The position numbers and the translations under genes are program-made. From Isoetes taiwanensis (lineage: Eukaryota > Streptophyta > Lycopodiopsida > Isoetales > Isoetaceae): DNA of 64,000 nucleotides. Below the pieces are notes generated by a model. That model was not told the origin of the DNA and ran no database searches. It saw only the letters and a program-made list of their open reading frames with translations. This document shows, piece after piece, positions 1-11,145 of this stretch. The stretch covers positions 648,195-712,194 of the forward strand of contig JAJEKV010000184.1 in assembly GCA_021234155.1 (NCBI GenBank). The letters run 5' to 3'. Within the stretch, counting starts at the first letter, position 1. Each line of letters begins with the position of its first letter.

Positions 1-1001
1 TTGATGTAAAGACATCATTTGCATTTCTTTACTTTTTGCTCAATACTTGACTTGGTGAGGATGTGGCCTAATGGAGGAGATAATAGAACCTACCCGTATC
101 TCATAATGCACTGAGGTGTTGCTTACCCCTTATTTTAAGGAGCTTGTCTTCTAGATATCATTCTCTTCCACATAATTTTGCCCCATGATGATAAGAAGGT
201 ACGTGCTTGGATTCATCCAATTTCTCTTTAAAGGGGGTTGCTTCGATAATATTTGTGGACCATGCTTTGTAAAAAGTCGAGATGGTTATTTCATTGGATA
301 ATTACGCAAGGATACTATTTGCGGCTTTGAATAAGTTCAAATTTTTACTTTTTGGTCAGTGATGGAAAAAATCATGGGGGATTTAGGCCGTCCCATGGTT
401 ATGTGTTACACCTCTGTCTTTTAGGTATGCCCATGTCTTTCCCATCACTTATTTTAGGTATACCCAAGAATCCTACACCAGAAGTAGCATGCCTTCTCTC
501 AATTCTTCTATATCAGTTCCACGCTGTTAAGAATTACTGTCTTGCTTGCTTTTCTAATTGCTTCTTTATAAACAAATCCAAAGCTCATGGGGGCATGTCA
601 TAAGGTAGAAAAGAAGAGGACATGGTTGTTAGTGGGTGGTTGAGGTTGTACATAACAATTGCCAAATCCCTTATCGAGGCTGGAGCCCCCTCATTTAATC
701 CATCACACTGTGATTGCCACAATGTGGAGAACAAGTATAATATTGAGAATCTAGCCATTTTAGTAGCATTATTAGCTCTTCTATTAGGCACGATTCTAGA
801 AACAAAGTTGTATCATGATTCTCAAAATGCAATTGTATGCATATATTCAGCAACCAGAACAACTTCGAAAAAGTAAGAAAATAACAAATGCGACAGCATG
901 TATAAGATTATTGTCGTGATCTGTGGAGAGCATTTGCAGTCAGTGATTAAGTTACGGTTTCATGTATATTGCTGGTTGTATTTTCTGTAAATTTGCTGCA
1001 G
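1..1001. other. No recognisable gene
   Basis: I see no conserved domain, RNA gene or clear repeat here. The short open frames are low-information and lack splice-bounded similarity to anything I know. It is probably the intron or flank of the MMS21-like exon that follows. Confidence 0.4.
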
Positions 1002-1170
1002 CGTTCATCCCAGAGGGTTCTTGTTGGCAGAATGTACGTCATGCAGGCGATCCAATGCCTGGTCAAGAGCAGGAGGACATTGTACTGATGACTTCGCAGT
1101 GTGGAATTTTAAATATGAATTGTCCCCTCAGCGGAAAGCCTATCACTGAGCTGCAGGACCCAGTTCGGAG
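1002..1170 (+). pseudogene. MMS21/HPY2 (NSE2) SUMO E3 ligase, SP-RING exon fragment
   Basis: The translated segment contains PMPGQEQEDIVLMTSQ, then NCPLSGKPITELQDPVR. This matches the start of the SP-RING domain of plant MMS21/HPY2, the SUMO ligase of the SMC5/6 complex that acts in DNA repair and meristem maintenance. An AG acceptor precedes position 1002. A GTATAA donor follows 1170, splitting the codon after DPVR where the family normally continues with the remaining zinc ligands. I could not find the next exon, with its Cys/His ligands, in the following kilobase, nor the N-terminal exons upstream. It is therefore probably an isolated or captured exon rather than a working gene. A very long downstream intron is the alternative. 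Confidence 0.65.
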
Positions 1171-2208
1171 GTATAACTCTCTAATTTACACGAAGAAGAA
1201 GTTTGTGTAATAATCATCCTTAATGACTTTTGAATTGCCAACATGCGTACATTAACAAAAACGGGAGTAGACGACCATGCATGTGTGCTGCGGCAGGTAA
1301 ACTTGTTGCTCTAACACAGGAGAAAAAGACATTCTAACACAGGAGAAAAAGTTCAAGATAATCTACCCCAATCTGTAGATTAAGCCTAGATTTTGGCTTC
1401 AAGTTTTTTATCTACTATTGCAAATTCATACTGTATGCTATCTTTACGGTCTTCTGTTATCAGAAGGATGGCGAATATCTAAGTGGACATGATATGTTCA
1501 TGAAGCGCGTCTCAACATTGTTTCATATGTTTGTAGAATCTACGGAACGAGCTTGTCGAGAAAAGTAAGAATTGCTTTTGAATATTAGTTGGCAGTTTTG
1601 TTATATCTTCTCCCAAATTAGGAAGAGCCAAAAATATGTTGTTTGAAGTTGAAAGATTAACATCCAGCTCTTCCAGACATAGCTAAGCTACTCATGTTCT
1701 TGTGATAAGCCAAGGTTTCTGGCGTTTTGAGTAAAATTGGTTTCCTGTGATTAAAAAGCCGTTGACCGCACAATCCTTCTCAAGCAGTAGTATGATAATG
1801 GGAATTTTTACAATTTTGTAGGTGGACCCTTATCAAGAACTGTCATTGTGTCTAGTTATCTATTGTCTCTAGTGCATCTGCAGCAGATTCAAACGACATG
1901 GCCAAACTTCGATGTGTCTGACGACCTCTTGGCTTTCTTTTAGGAGTGACTAGTCTAGTAGGTCGCAAATCAGTTGACGCTCCTTTGTTTCTACCATAAC
2001 AGAGGCCACACCGCAAGAAAAAACAATTCATTTGATTAGTGACAAGGGACAAAATTTCTGCTTAACATTCTCGTGGTTTTAGAAACGTAAGATGACAAAA
2101 GTTCTTTTAATATCAAATGTTCGAAAAGAATAGGACAATCTCGACCACAAAAGAAAACAAGACAATGTGTTCTTGAAGTGCCGTCCCCTAAGAATGAAAG
2201 ACATAACG
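1171..2208. other. Unassigned; one exon-like stretch near 1,465-1,567
   Basis: After a CAG acceptor near 1,464 a short open stretch begins KDGEYLSGHDMF and stops after about 34 codons. I do not recognise it. A minus-strand open frame at 1,852-2,052 (66 codons) is basic and also unrecognised. Nothing else is evident. Confidence 0.25.
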
Positions 2209-2850
2209 GTGCCTTGTTTTGTCAGCATTCAATATGTTCTGCATTCAATATGAACATTCAATATCCAAAAATGAATATTCAATATGTTCTGAATATGAAC
2301 ATTCAATATGGAACTGTTGCCGCCCCTTGTATTGGATGGCGGTACCGAAATGTGCAGATCTTGAATCAAATATGCTGTCATTTCCATCCAATATGCGAGT
2401 CATCAAATGTGCTGTCATTCTACCCAATATGCCTGTCATTTCCATCGGATTTAAAAACAGATAGATTATTAAGCAACGGTGCCGTCCCTTTGCATTGGCT
2501 GGCAAAATGTTCTAGAAGAATGGCATCGGGCTGGAAGAATGTTCTAGAAAAATCTGATAAAAAAAATGGCAACGGTGCCGTCCCCTTGCATTGGCTGGCA
2601 AAATGTTCTAGAAGAATGCCATCGGCTGGAAGAATGTGATAAAAATATCTGATAAAGAATCTATCTGATAAAGAATCCAGTGAATGAATCTGATAAAGAA
2701 TGTGATAAGGAATGTGGAAGAATCTGATAAAAACATGGCAACGGTGCCGTCCCCTTGGTGTCTTCCTGAGAGGTGTCTTCCTGAGAAGTCTAGTTTGTTG
2801 TTCCTGAGAGTTCTTGAGAGTTTCTAAGGGCAACGGCGCCGTCCCCTATT
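2209..2850 (+). repeat. Interspersed 20-bp motif cluster (minisatellite-like)
   Basis: The motif GGCAACGGTGCCGTCCCCTT, or a close variant, recurs near 2,475, 2,571, 2,740 and 2,829, with weaker forms near 2,209 and 2,316. The spacers are themselves repetitive: GGCTGGCAAAATGTTCTAG occurs twice, AATCTGATAAAGAA several times, CATTCAATATG several times. The core is nearly self-complementary (GGCA/TGCC and ACGG/CCGT). Open frames through the block follow the repeat and are not evidence of a gene. Confidence 0.7.
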
Positions 2851-3228
2851 AACTTCGAATGAAAAACAGCTGGAAAATACTTACAGTGCTTGAACCCGGA
2901 GCCCGATATTGGAGCATGATTTAAACCCTGGAAGCCCGGTTCTAAGGTACCCCTTCTGGTCCGACTTGGCTTGGTATCAGAAAATCCTCCTTGGATGCTT
3001 CAAAAATGTAAATCCGGCTTCAGAAAATCCTCCTTCGATGTTTCAGAAAAGGGTTTGACGTTTTGGAAATGTAAATATGACATGAGATAATATGTCTAAG
3101 ATGTACAATATGTTTAAGGGTACAACCACTTAAATGTAAATATGACATGAAATGTAAATATGTTTAAGATCTGAGAGGTCAATGTTCGATTACTTGATCA
3201 CAAGTGGTAGCAAGTCGGAAGATCTGTA

Positions 3229-4660
3229 AGGGTGAACCATTTGCCAGAGTTTTATAATGGTACTGTAGTTTACGAGCTCCCAAGTGAAAAAAAAAGTTCG
3301 AAGCCCATGTCAGGAATGGAACAGAACATGGATCCTCATGTTTGGTCAGATCCTTCTCATACAGTTGTTCCAAGCTTTCCAGGCTGTGTGAAATTGGCCC
3401 ATTGTTGTGGCCACTTACAATGCAAGAATATGAGTTGTGAATGTTTATTGGGAACAGGGAAACCAAATGAGGTGCAATGGAGAGGAACCTTAAGGAACCT
3501 ACCATTTATAGGAGAACTATCTATGGTCAATGGTTCCCTTAATTGTATATTTTGTAGGGAACAACCAGAATGCATAAGCTAGTTCATTTTGATCATGTGA
3601 AACGTATTCCGACTTGGACAACGTTAGGGTGTCATGTCTATAATCCAAAGTAAGTTGTTTCTTTTATTTTGATCCAAAATAAGTTGTATATTTCGTTTTT
3701 GTAATTCCTTTCATGTAGGATAAGGTCTCTACGGACTATTGCCTTGTGTGACATGAAAACCTGAAGATTACATTGCACAAAGACTGCTTTGGGAAAAACT
3801 AAATAAGGTGATGGAGGGCAAAGGTTTTCCAACAAACTGAATTTAGGAAATTTATGGCCGATGAAGCCTGAGCTAACCGGACAAAGAAGACGAGATGTGT
3901 TCAATAATGGTCGAAATTTTAGGTGGAGAACGCCATGTCAATTTCATTTTGAGCAAAGGCTTGCAACGTCACACAAATAAATACATTTATGAGGCCTACC
4001 GATCCAAAGATCCGGATTTATGTAGGAAATGGAGGAATGCGTAAAACTATTGAAATTGCGTAAGATATTTATCATGAAATCATTGATTGGTGGCCCGGAA
4101 AAGCCGAATGAGGTGGACATAAAGTCGTTAGGTTCATGGTTTTCTTGGTGGCATCGAGGGTAAGCGTGATAGGGAAATTATATGCTTACAAGAATGGACA
4201 TAGGCGGCCATACATGTCCCTCACACTAACATGTCTCGAATCCAAGCACTACCGCTTCAAATCATTGGGAAGATTGGAAAGAAGTATTCGCTCACCGTCC
4301 AGATAAGGTGACCCACACTATGTCACGTTCAAGAATTGATGACTCAGCAAGACGGACAATAAATTTTGGCAGTCCACAATTAGAGTCATAGAAGTAGATA
4401 TTCATCAGGCTAGTTGACACTTGCTGGAAGTGAAGTGAAATGTATGGGTCGTGTTTAATTCAAAAACTGGTCGTAAATGCCAAACACGTATTAACAAGGG
4501 GAACAAATCCACTGTTGCCCCTTCTTTTTATGGGATCAGAAGACATTGTAATGGAGAGCAGGGACAAATGTTGTGGTTTTGTTCAACCAATGTGCAATGA
4601 TTTTAGGTGCCGATTAAATTATTCAAAAGTAATTGTTATTGTATATCTAGAAAAGTAGCA
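3229..4660 (+). pseudogene. Decayed cysteine-rich ORF chain, possibly transposase-derived
   Basis: The first frame (about 3,229-3,582, 116 codons) holds a cysteine cluster, CCGHLQCKNMSCECL, followed by NEVQWRG and a later CIFC pair, suggesting a zinc-binding domain. Coding-like text continues in shifting frames: RIPTWTTLGCHVYNP near 3,600, PELTGQRRRDVFNN near 3,870, and GIRRHCNGEQGQM near 4,530. Many stops and frameshifts separate them. I do not recognise the family. The Cys/His-rich ends around a degenerate middle resemble plant transposase ORFs, but that is inference. No terminal inverted repeats were identified. Confidence 0.35.
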
Positions 4661-5051
4661 GGCAAGATCAAATTTTTGGTGTATAGTGCTGAAGATATTA
4701 TATAGAAAAGAAGATTCCTGCCAATTTTATATACTCAGTTATCTCCATATTAGAGTATGTATTAAGAATATTCCTTACAAAAAAACACGAAAACATACTT
4801 CAAAAAAACTTAAAAAAAGTCGCACCCCGAGCCGCTTCGTATGCTAGGCGCCGTAGAAAACCTCTTCAAGCACACAGCCAAGGTCTTAGAGCACTATGTT
4901 GAAGCAGCGCCAAAGGCGGAGGTGCCCATAATCGGAGATAGCCGGACACGGAAGAAGAATGGAAAGAAAATTGTCATAGTAACACTTTTATATGGTGGCG
5001 TGGCGTCGATGACGTGGCAGAATGCCAACTAATATATTTTTCCGTTATGCC

Positions 5052-5148
5052 AAAGTCCCCTTGGGCTTTTTTCAGGCCTATCAAGGTGGCCTCCGCACTG
5101 TGCACGTCGATCCCCTTTCCAGGCCAGAAAAAAGCCCAAGGGGACTTT
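5052..5148. repeat. 28-bp inverted repeat hairpin (unit 1 copy)
   Basis: AAAGTCCCCTTGGGCTTTTT at the left (5,052-5,079) is the near-perfect reverse complement of 5,121-5,148, with a loop of about 41 bp. Unit 2 carries the same structure at 13,925-14,021. It is probably a small fold-back insertion predating the duplication. A 63-codon open frame just upstream is conserved in both units but unrecognised. Confidence 0.8.
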
Positions 5149-5434
5149 CCCTTATACTAAAGTTACACGGACACATTAATTGCATGGAGATGAACTCTTC
5201 CCTTTCACAAATTATAGGAAAGAACCTAGAGGCCGACTCGTGTATAATGGTTCATGGCCGATAGTTAAAGTCAGGCCATTTTAATGTTCAAGTTTAGCAT
5301 GTTCGGTACACTATTTATCACTGCATACATAATGCATTGTATTTTTGTTTGAGAATCATTTGTGCCTAATACGTGTTTTTAATATTGTATAGGGGAATGG
5401 AAACTGGGAATGCTGGACCAGTTTTAATTCCCCT

Positions 5435-6097
5435 ACAAAATAGAAATGGGGGAGTCGTTTCAAGGGGAAAAACAGAGTTTTACAAGGTCAGCAAGAGATT
5501 GCAGAGTTTCTGAGAGGCTTTTCAACAAGATTTAAGCAAGATTTTGTAGATGGAAAAGTTTTCTGAGCAAGATTTTGGAGATTTTCGGCTGAGCCTCTAC
5601 TTCTGGCTTGCTATCTTATATGGCTTGCAGAGCAAACAACAATAGAAACAACAAGCTGCAAAGAACTGCAGAGCTCTAGAACTATTGAGCTCGCATCTGC
5701 TTGAAGAACTGATCGCAGAGCTCGAAGATCTTGCTTGCAAAGCTTGAAGAACTGATCGCATATGCTTGGAGAACTGCTCGAAGATCTTGCTTGCAAAGCT
5801 CGAAGAAGAACCGGTGCGAACTTCGCAAGTGCGAACAACCCCGAAGTTCACATTTAGCAGAGAACAACCCTGAACGCGTTTGCAGAGATCTTTTAGCAGA
5901 GATCGAAGAACAACCCTGAAAAAAAATGCGGCAAAGAACCCTAAGCAAAACCCTAAGCGCAACCCTAGAAAATAACCTGCCCAGCCGGTTACGCGGAATG
6001 GGTCCACCCCACTTCCATTCCGCGTTGTAGAGAAGTGCCACGTGGCATCACCAGATTGCACGCCAGCAAGATTTAGACGACCCCATTTCTATTTTGT
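5435..6097. mobile_element. MITE-like element E, copy in unit 1
   Basis: The element is bounded by inverted ends: ACAAAATAGAAATGGGG at the left and its complement ending TTCTATTTTGT at the right. Inside are two to three imperfect direct copies of a 60-bp unit rich in GAAGATCTTGCTTGCAAAG, and an inner inverted repeat, CGCGGAATGG...CCATTCCGCG, near 5,990. No target-site duplication is clear. The minus-strand open frames come from the internal repeats. Unit 2 has the same element at 14,379-15,064. Confidence 0.65.
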
Positions 6098-7067
6098 CAA
6101 CCTTAGGCCACGTGAAATTGTAGGTATAATGGATATAGTGGTTCCTTCAGGCACAACAATATGCGAATGTTAGACGTTGGTTTGAATTACTAACTATGTT
6201 CTATTCTGTTGTTCTTAGCAATTCTAAATTGAATTAGATTCAAGCGTCTTGCAATCAACATGGGCAGGTCGGAGGGTTCAATGATAATTGTACATGAGGA
6301 ACCTATTGCAATGGATGATACACTCTCCTCCTTTCCGTTTCTTCCCTACCTCCATTTCCTACCTCTTTCCATTTATAATTTGTTTCATTTCATTGCAGTC
6401 ATCGTTTCTCTTGAAGGTATTATTTGTCCTTTTTTTATCTCTCTTTATCAGTTGTGTCTGCCCAGAAGCATAATCTCAAAAGGCTTATTTCCTATTTCAG
6501 GCTTGAGGCCAGTTCTGATAGCCTTGTTCTTTCTTTTTTGTGTTTGGTACTTACGACTCTGGCCTTCAACAGAATCCCCTCTGGTGGTTGTTCGTTGTTA
6601 AAAGTAGGAGCTCTATGCCCTCCTAGATCTTTCATATGTCTGCCCATATGCCTTACATTCATTGGAGACGGGGTTCTTGTATTTGCTCTTCATTTTGCGC
6701 CTCCTTGGATTTGGATTAGAATAGAATGAAGGGGAAGACAGGCTAAAATCAGGCTTCTGACAAAGCGCCATATCTTTCTTTTTCTTTTGTCATAAAACGC
6801 TGCCCTTGCACTGGATATGGTAGGGGATTTCTCTGCTTAAGACCCTAATGCAATTTTAGTTACAGTGTGCATTTCTCTGTCCCGTTACAGATGGCTCCTC
6901 TGCCTTCTATGGTTTTCTTAGGTTTTAAATACATGAGAAAGTATGAGGACGATTTATCAGGCTCAGAGTTCTTGGGTTTTACAATTCTTGGTTTGAAGTG
7001 CAGAAGTGCTTCTTGAAGCTCATTGTGGCGCATCTTGCAAGCAAATAGCTTGAGCAAATTTGAGGTT

Positions 7068-7388
7068 ACAAAATAGAAATAGGGTCGACTTTATTCCCTG
7101 GCGCCCATTCCTATGTCGACACGTGGCACCAGCCAATATCTCGGAATGGAAGTTGGGTTCCCTTATTCCGCGTGACCGGCGGCTCAGGTTTCTTTAGGGT
7201 TTTTGTTTTAGGGTTCTTCAGAGCGGCGCCATAGCAGGGTTCTTCACAGCATTCTTCGAGCAAGGTTCTCCACGGCGTCACCATAGCAGATCGCCATAGC
7301 AGCGTCGCCATCGCCATAGCAGCGTCGCCATAGCAGCGTCGCCATAGCAGATCGCCATAGCAGGGTTCTTTACAGCGCTGCCACAGTC
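7068..7388. mobile_element. Truncated relative of element E, present only in unit 1
   Basis: It starts with the E terminus (ACAAAATAGAAATAGGGTCG). Then follow, inverted relative to the full copies, CGGAATGGAAGT, CATTCCGCGT-like and TTTAGGGTT blocks also found in E. It ends in tandem copies of GTCGCCATAGCAGC. The opposite terminus is missing. Unit 2 has an uninterrupted sequence at the equivalent point (about 16,399), so the insertion followed the duplication or was lost from unit 2. Confidence 0.65.
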
Positions 7389-8773
7389 ATGTTTCTTTGT
7401 GAATTTTAATTTTCTTTATCAATGGCATGCCAGCAAAGCTCATAACTCAGGTATTTTCTCTATTGATCTCATGTTATTAGTATGCATGGAGACCATCGTT
7501 CCTCAAGGACAGGATAACTCAATTTTGAGATGAAGATTTGGAAGACCAGATAATCTCCATTTTAATATGGATATGGCTTTCTCATATCTAGTTCGATTTT
7601 ATCTTGCATTTGGGTCGCTGAAGCTGATGGGCATTGCATGTAAAGAGGAAATATCATAAAGAAGAACATGAGGTAAAGAAGTTAAGAGAAAGGCATAAAG
7701 GATTTATGATATTTTGTTCAATGGAGTGCCTCCAAGCTTTATAATGTAAGACCACAATCATGGTCATCCTTGTTTGCACAGATTCAAAGAAAGGTTCAAG
7801 TTGCTTTGAAACTCCTACTGATTTTTTCTTGCTCAAGTTTTAGCTCTTAACTTTTTTGTTTGTTTCTTGACATGTTCCTGCATATGCCTTAGAAGATCCG
7901 TGGTTTTTGGAAGCAACAACATTGCTCTGATTTCATATATTTTCTAAAGCAGATTAACAATATCATCCACGGGTGCTCTTTTGGAATCTGCAATTATTTG
8001 CCATAAATACGACTTTCGACTACAGATGTGCATGTTGACACTCTATTCCATTGTCTCTTTCCAATTCCTAAAACATTTGACATGCTTGTTTTGTTTTCAA
8101 TAACAAAAATCTTCAATTTCGAGGATAGCCACTAGAATTATGCAGTTTGATTAATGATGTGCCAATATATTTCAGCTGCTTGCTAAAAATTAATGGTTAT
8201 GATCTACAAAATGCAGCTCACTTTCCCTTCTTATCTACCCACTTCAAGTTCCAAAAGAAGAGAGAAAATAAATAACCGTTTTTTTCCCTTGCTAAATGTT
8301 TGATTTAAATATTTCAAAGAATGAGAAGTTCATGAAAACTATAGGTTATTCGTTGATGCTTTTGATCACTCATAGAAACCACATGTGCCATCTTTCCACA
8401 CTGCATGGAAAATAGGAAAAATATTGTGCACATGCCAATGCAAATCTTTACTGTAGGTTGTTGGCCTGATTGTGTTGGAAATATGAATGTGCATGATTAT
8501 TCGGATATTATTGATAAATTTGGATCAACAGCCTTATATTTATAAGGTTCTTTTTGTTGAATGTGATGAGGCTATATTGAGATGGAACTTACAATTCTTT
8601 TTTATTAACAAATGTGTTATCAGGATCTTCAATGTTGGATAAAAATCACAAGCCATCAGTAATGCAGATTCATCCCAAAAAAGGAGGTTCGCCCCGCACT
8701 GTCTCTGGTTGGACAATGTTTTTACTGTAAGTCTAAGTAAATATAAGTCAGCTGGAAGGTTATGGATATAACC

Positions 8774-9045
8774 AATGGCCATTCTTCAAGGAGAAACTTT
8801 TCGGGGATAACCAAACCCCGCATTATTTTGGCTATCAAATTATTTTGGCTAGTGGTACTACTGCGGCTATCAAATTTGGGATTCTTGCTGGAAGTGTATC
8901 TGATTGGGCAAAGGTGAAGACAGTTGCTACAGAATCTGCTTTACACTTCATTGATAAGAAAGCTCTGCCTGCTGTTGTTCCCTTGTATACAGATGAAACA
9001 GAATGGTCAAGCTGGAAAAAGCTAAGGGACGATGTCCTGCACATT
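8774..9045 (+). pseudogene. Phosphopantothenoylcysteine decarboxylase (HAL3) exon, unit 1
   Basis: Reading from 8,774 gives a basic leader, KPRIILA, then after a shift SGTTAAIKFG, SDWAKVKTVATESALHFID and LYTDETEWSSWKK, ending DDVLHI. This is the N-terminal FMN-binding part of plant HAL3/PPCDC, which decarboxylates 4'-phosphopantothenoylcysteine in coenzyme A synthesis. The frame breaks at 8,835-8,851, where 17 bp (TCAAATTATTTTGGCTA) have been inserted, duplicating local sequence. Unit 2 shares this insertion, so the exon was already broken before the duplication. The rest of the enzyme is absent; an F module starts 20 bp downstream. A possible N-terminal exon, MGRSEGSMIIVHEEPIA, lies at 6,260 (15,215 in unit 2), but I cannot tie it to this gene. 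Confidence 0.8.
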
Positions 9046-9065
9046 GCGTCGTATTTCCTAGATTG

Positions 9066-9563
9066 TTTTTTTTTATTATAACAACCAACACATAACCACC
9101 ATTAACATTAATTAACACAACCATTACATCCAACACTTTTAAATAAAAACCCTCTTGAAACCCCCTTTGGTTTGGGTGCATATTCACACGGGGGTGACTT
9201 CGGGCAACGAGAGCTGTTAGATAGGCATATTCACCTCTTATTCCTTAATCTACACCGTACACAAAGTTCCTCGTTTGTGGGGTATGGATGTATGGAATTT
9301 GCTATACTGTATAACAAGATTTATAAAATACTATAAGATTTGAGGTAATATACTATATGGTGTTGATTTTGTACGTGCAAAAGATAATTATAGGGGCTCT
9401 CGCTGCCCTACGTCACCCCCGTGTGAATATGCACCCAAACCAAAGGGGGTTTCAAGGGGGTTTTTATTTAAAAGTGTTGGATGTAATGGTTGTGTTAATT
9501 AATGTTAATGGTGGTTATGTGTTGGTTGTTATAATAAAAAAAAAATTTGGGCCCTTCGGGCCC
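9066..9563. mobile_element. Fold-back module F1a (unit 1)
   Basis: Two arms of about 135-140 bp are inverted relative to each other (9,066-9,198 and 9,412-9,545). Each carries CCCCCTTTGGTTTGGGTGCA and a poly-A/T-rich outer part. On the right side only, a hairpin GGGCCCTTCGGGCCC (9,549-9,563) follows an A-run. On the opposite strand this reads as a GC stem, GAA loop and T-run, like a terminator. The interior contains GGGGCTCTCGCTGCCCTACG. Unit 2 has the same module at 18,094-18,589. Relatives are F2 (12,118-12,528) and F3 (32,352-32,782). Confidence 0.75.
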
Positions 9564-9582
9564 TAACAAAGCATGACATAAT

Positions 9583-9705
9583 ATGTAGCAAAATAACAGG
9601 GGGTTTCCCTTGTATTTTTATACCTTTTTCCCTATGGTTTTCATATGATTGTTTGTCGTATTTCATGGGACATACTAATGCGTATATCGAGAGTGCGCAT
9701 ACGCG
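9583..9705 (-). repeat. Conserved terminus T, copy 1
   Basis: Read on the minus strand it runs from GTGCGCACTC-like sequence through ATACGCATTAGTATGTC to AAACCCCCTGTTATTTTGCT and ACAT, then ATT. The same stretch occurs at 24,690-24,812 and 47,633-47,748, each followed by ATT. Three independent copies ending at the same point mark it as an element end. Confidence 0.7.
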
Positions 9706-10065
9706 CTAATAAATTTTCATCATATTTTTCAATGGTTAACCCCTTAAACATGCAATATTTTGACATTTTAGGGTTCTCTACTTCTATATTCATAAGAAAC
9801 TATTGTTTATTTTACATGCAAGGATCGAGGACCATAAGGCTAGGGTTTTCCATTGCTATCAGCTAAGAACCGGCCGCGTCCAGAAGCAGCAGTTCTTCAT
9901 TCGGCTTCCATAGTCTGGCGAATCCTTCAATGCTCCAACACAAATGTTCGATACGAGCATGTTTATTGCAGTTGAACATGCCATCCCTTTAGGCTTTTAC
10001 AGACCTTCCATTTAGTCTTCCGGGTAATTGATGCAGGTTACAATTTCGGAAAACTGTCACACTTA

Positions 10066-10110
10066 GAAGACCTCAAACGTAAAGACCCTCATTTGTATCC
10101 TGATGCAAAG
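10066..10110 (+). pseudogene. SSU72 CTD-phosphatase fragment (EDLKRKDP exon piece)
   Basis: The 15 codons read EDLKRKDPHLYPDAK, matching the segment after FGTPY in SSU72, the RNA polymerase II CTD phosphatase. The same 70 bp recurs at 11,056-11,135, where one base is missing. The sucrose synthase exons lie between these two copies. Confidence 0.6.
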
Positions 10111-10270
10111 TTTTGTCTTATTCTGTTATTTCTTTTGGTGATTTTTGTTGTGGGTCTTCCACAAATCACCGGTTTCATCCACCCGAGAACTATCTTCAGC
10201 GGTTTAATACTGCCTCTGTTCTCTAATTTTTGAGACCTTGAATTGTTTCTGCAAATTTTTCCTTCTCCAG

Positions 10271-10932
10271 GAGCAAAAACGTCTTCCCTGATCCGGATGA
10301 CTAGTGGCGGGCCTGTGCTTACCCGCATGACAAGTATGCGAGAGCGAGTTCAGGATTCGCTCTTGGAGCATCAGAACCAGCTGGTTTCCGTCTTATCAAG
10401 GTATGAGCCTTTCAAGCTTCAACAGTAGTTTGGAAAATGTTCCATTCTTTATTTCCTGCCATATGCCACACATCTGTCTCCCTCCTCCCATTACATCTCA
10501 AAATGTGCCATGCCGTCCCACTCAATCTACATTAAGGAAGTTATGCTAGGATCTAAGCTTGTTCTTCACAAAGTTCTAGATCATGATCAAACTTCGTTCT
10601 TGGGACCCCTCTTTAGAGCCCAACATTGAATGCTGTACAGTTTATTGCTAATGGTAGCACAATGCTTCGCCATATCAGCTTATTGATGCACTAAACACTG
10701 TAGAAGATGAGGAGACTCGGCAAATGCTCTTAGATGGTGTGTTTGGTCGGATTCTACAGTCTACTCAGGTGGAATTTTTTTGTGGAATTTTTTTAAGAAG
10801 ATTTGCAAACGTTTGTAGCCTCAATGTAGCTAGTTCAAGATTGCTAAATGTTGGTGCTTTTTTATCCAGGAAGCTATGATCTTGCCACCATGGGTAGCTC
10901 TTGCAGTTCGTCCACACCCAGGAGTGTGGGAG
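10271..10932 (+). pseudogene. Sucrose synthase N-terminal exons 1-3, truncated
   Basis: Three exon-like blocks keep splice sites. 10,271-10,400 gives GPVLTRMTSMRERVQDSL and LVSVLSR, then GTATGAG. 10,679-10,768 gives LIDALNTVEDEETRQML and FGRILQSTQ, then GT. 10,870-10,932 gives [18 protein letters not shown] and VWEYV. This is the N-terminal regulatory region of plant sucrose synthase (sucrose + UDP to UDP-glucose + fructose). Retained introns mean it came from genomic DNA, not a processed transcript. The reading ends abruptly at VWEYV, where SSU72 sequence begins. No glucosyltransferase domain is present, so it cannot be active. Confidence 0.8.
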
Positions 10933-11107
10933 TATGTGCACTTTTAATGAAGCAGGGAATGGATGTGAGTTCTTATGGAACAGGGGCTTATGTAAAACTT
11001 CCTGGTCCTTCAATTCGAGAGCCAAATGTGTACTCTTTTGGCACTCCATATCAGTTGATCTTTGAAGACTCAAACGTAAAGACCCTCATTTGTATCCTGA
11101 CGCAAAG
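10930..11107 (+). pseudogene. SSU72 CTD-phosphatase fragment fused to sucrose synthase exon 3
   Basis: The frame beginning [20 protein letters not shown] and continuing LPGPSIREPNVYSFGTPYQ is unmistakable SSU72. It lacks the upstream CX5R catalytic loop (family motif CxxNxNRS) and everything after the frameshifted SNVKTL segment. The junction with sucrose synthase falls within GTATGTGCA, a few bases shared by both sources, so end joining through microhomology is likely. It sits inside the 2.95-kb insertion between termini T and F2. Confidence 0.8.
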
Positions 11108-11145
11108 CTTTGTCTTATTCTGTTATTTCTTTTTCTAATGTTAAT

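Noticed and set aside
5597-6061. 154-codon minus-strand ORF (and the 155-codon twin at 14,541-15,008)
   Set aside because: Generated by internal repeats of element E; several overlapping frames are equally open.
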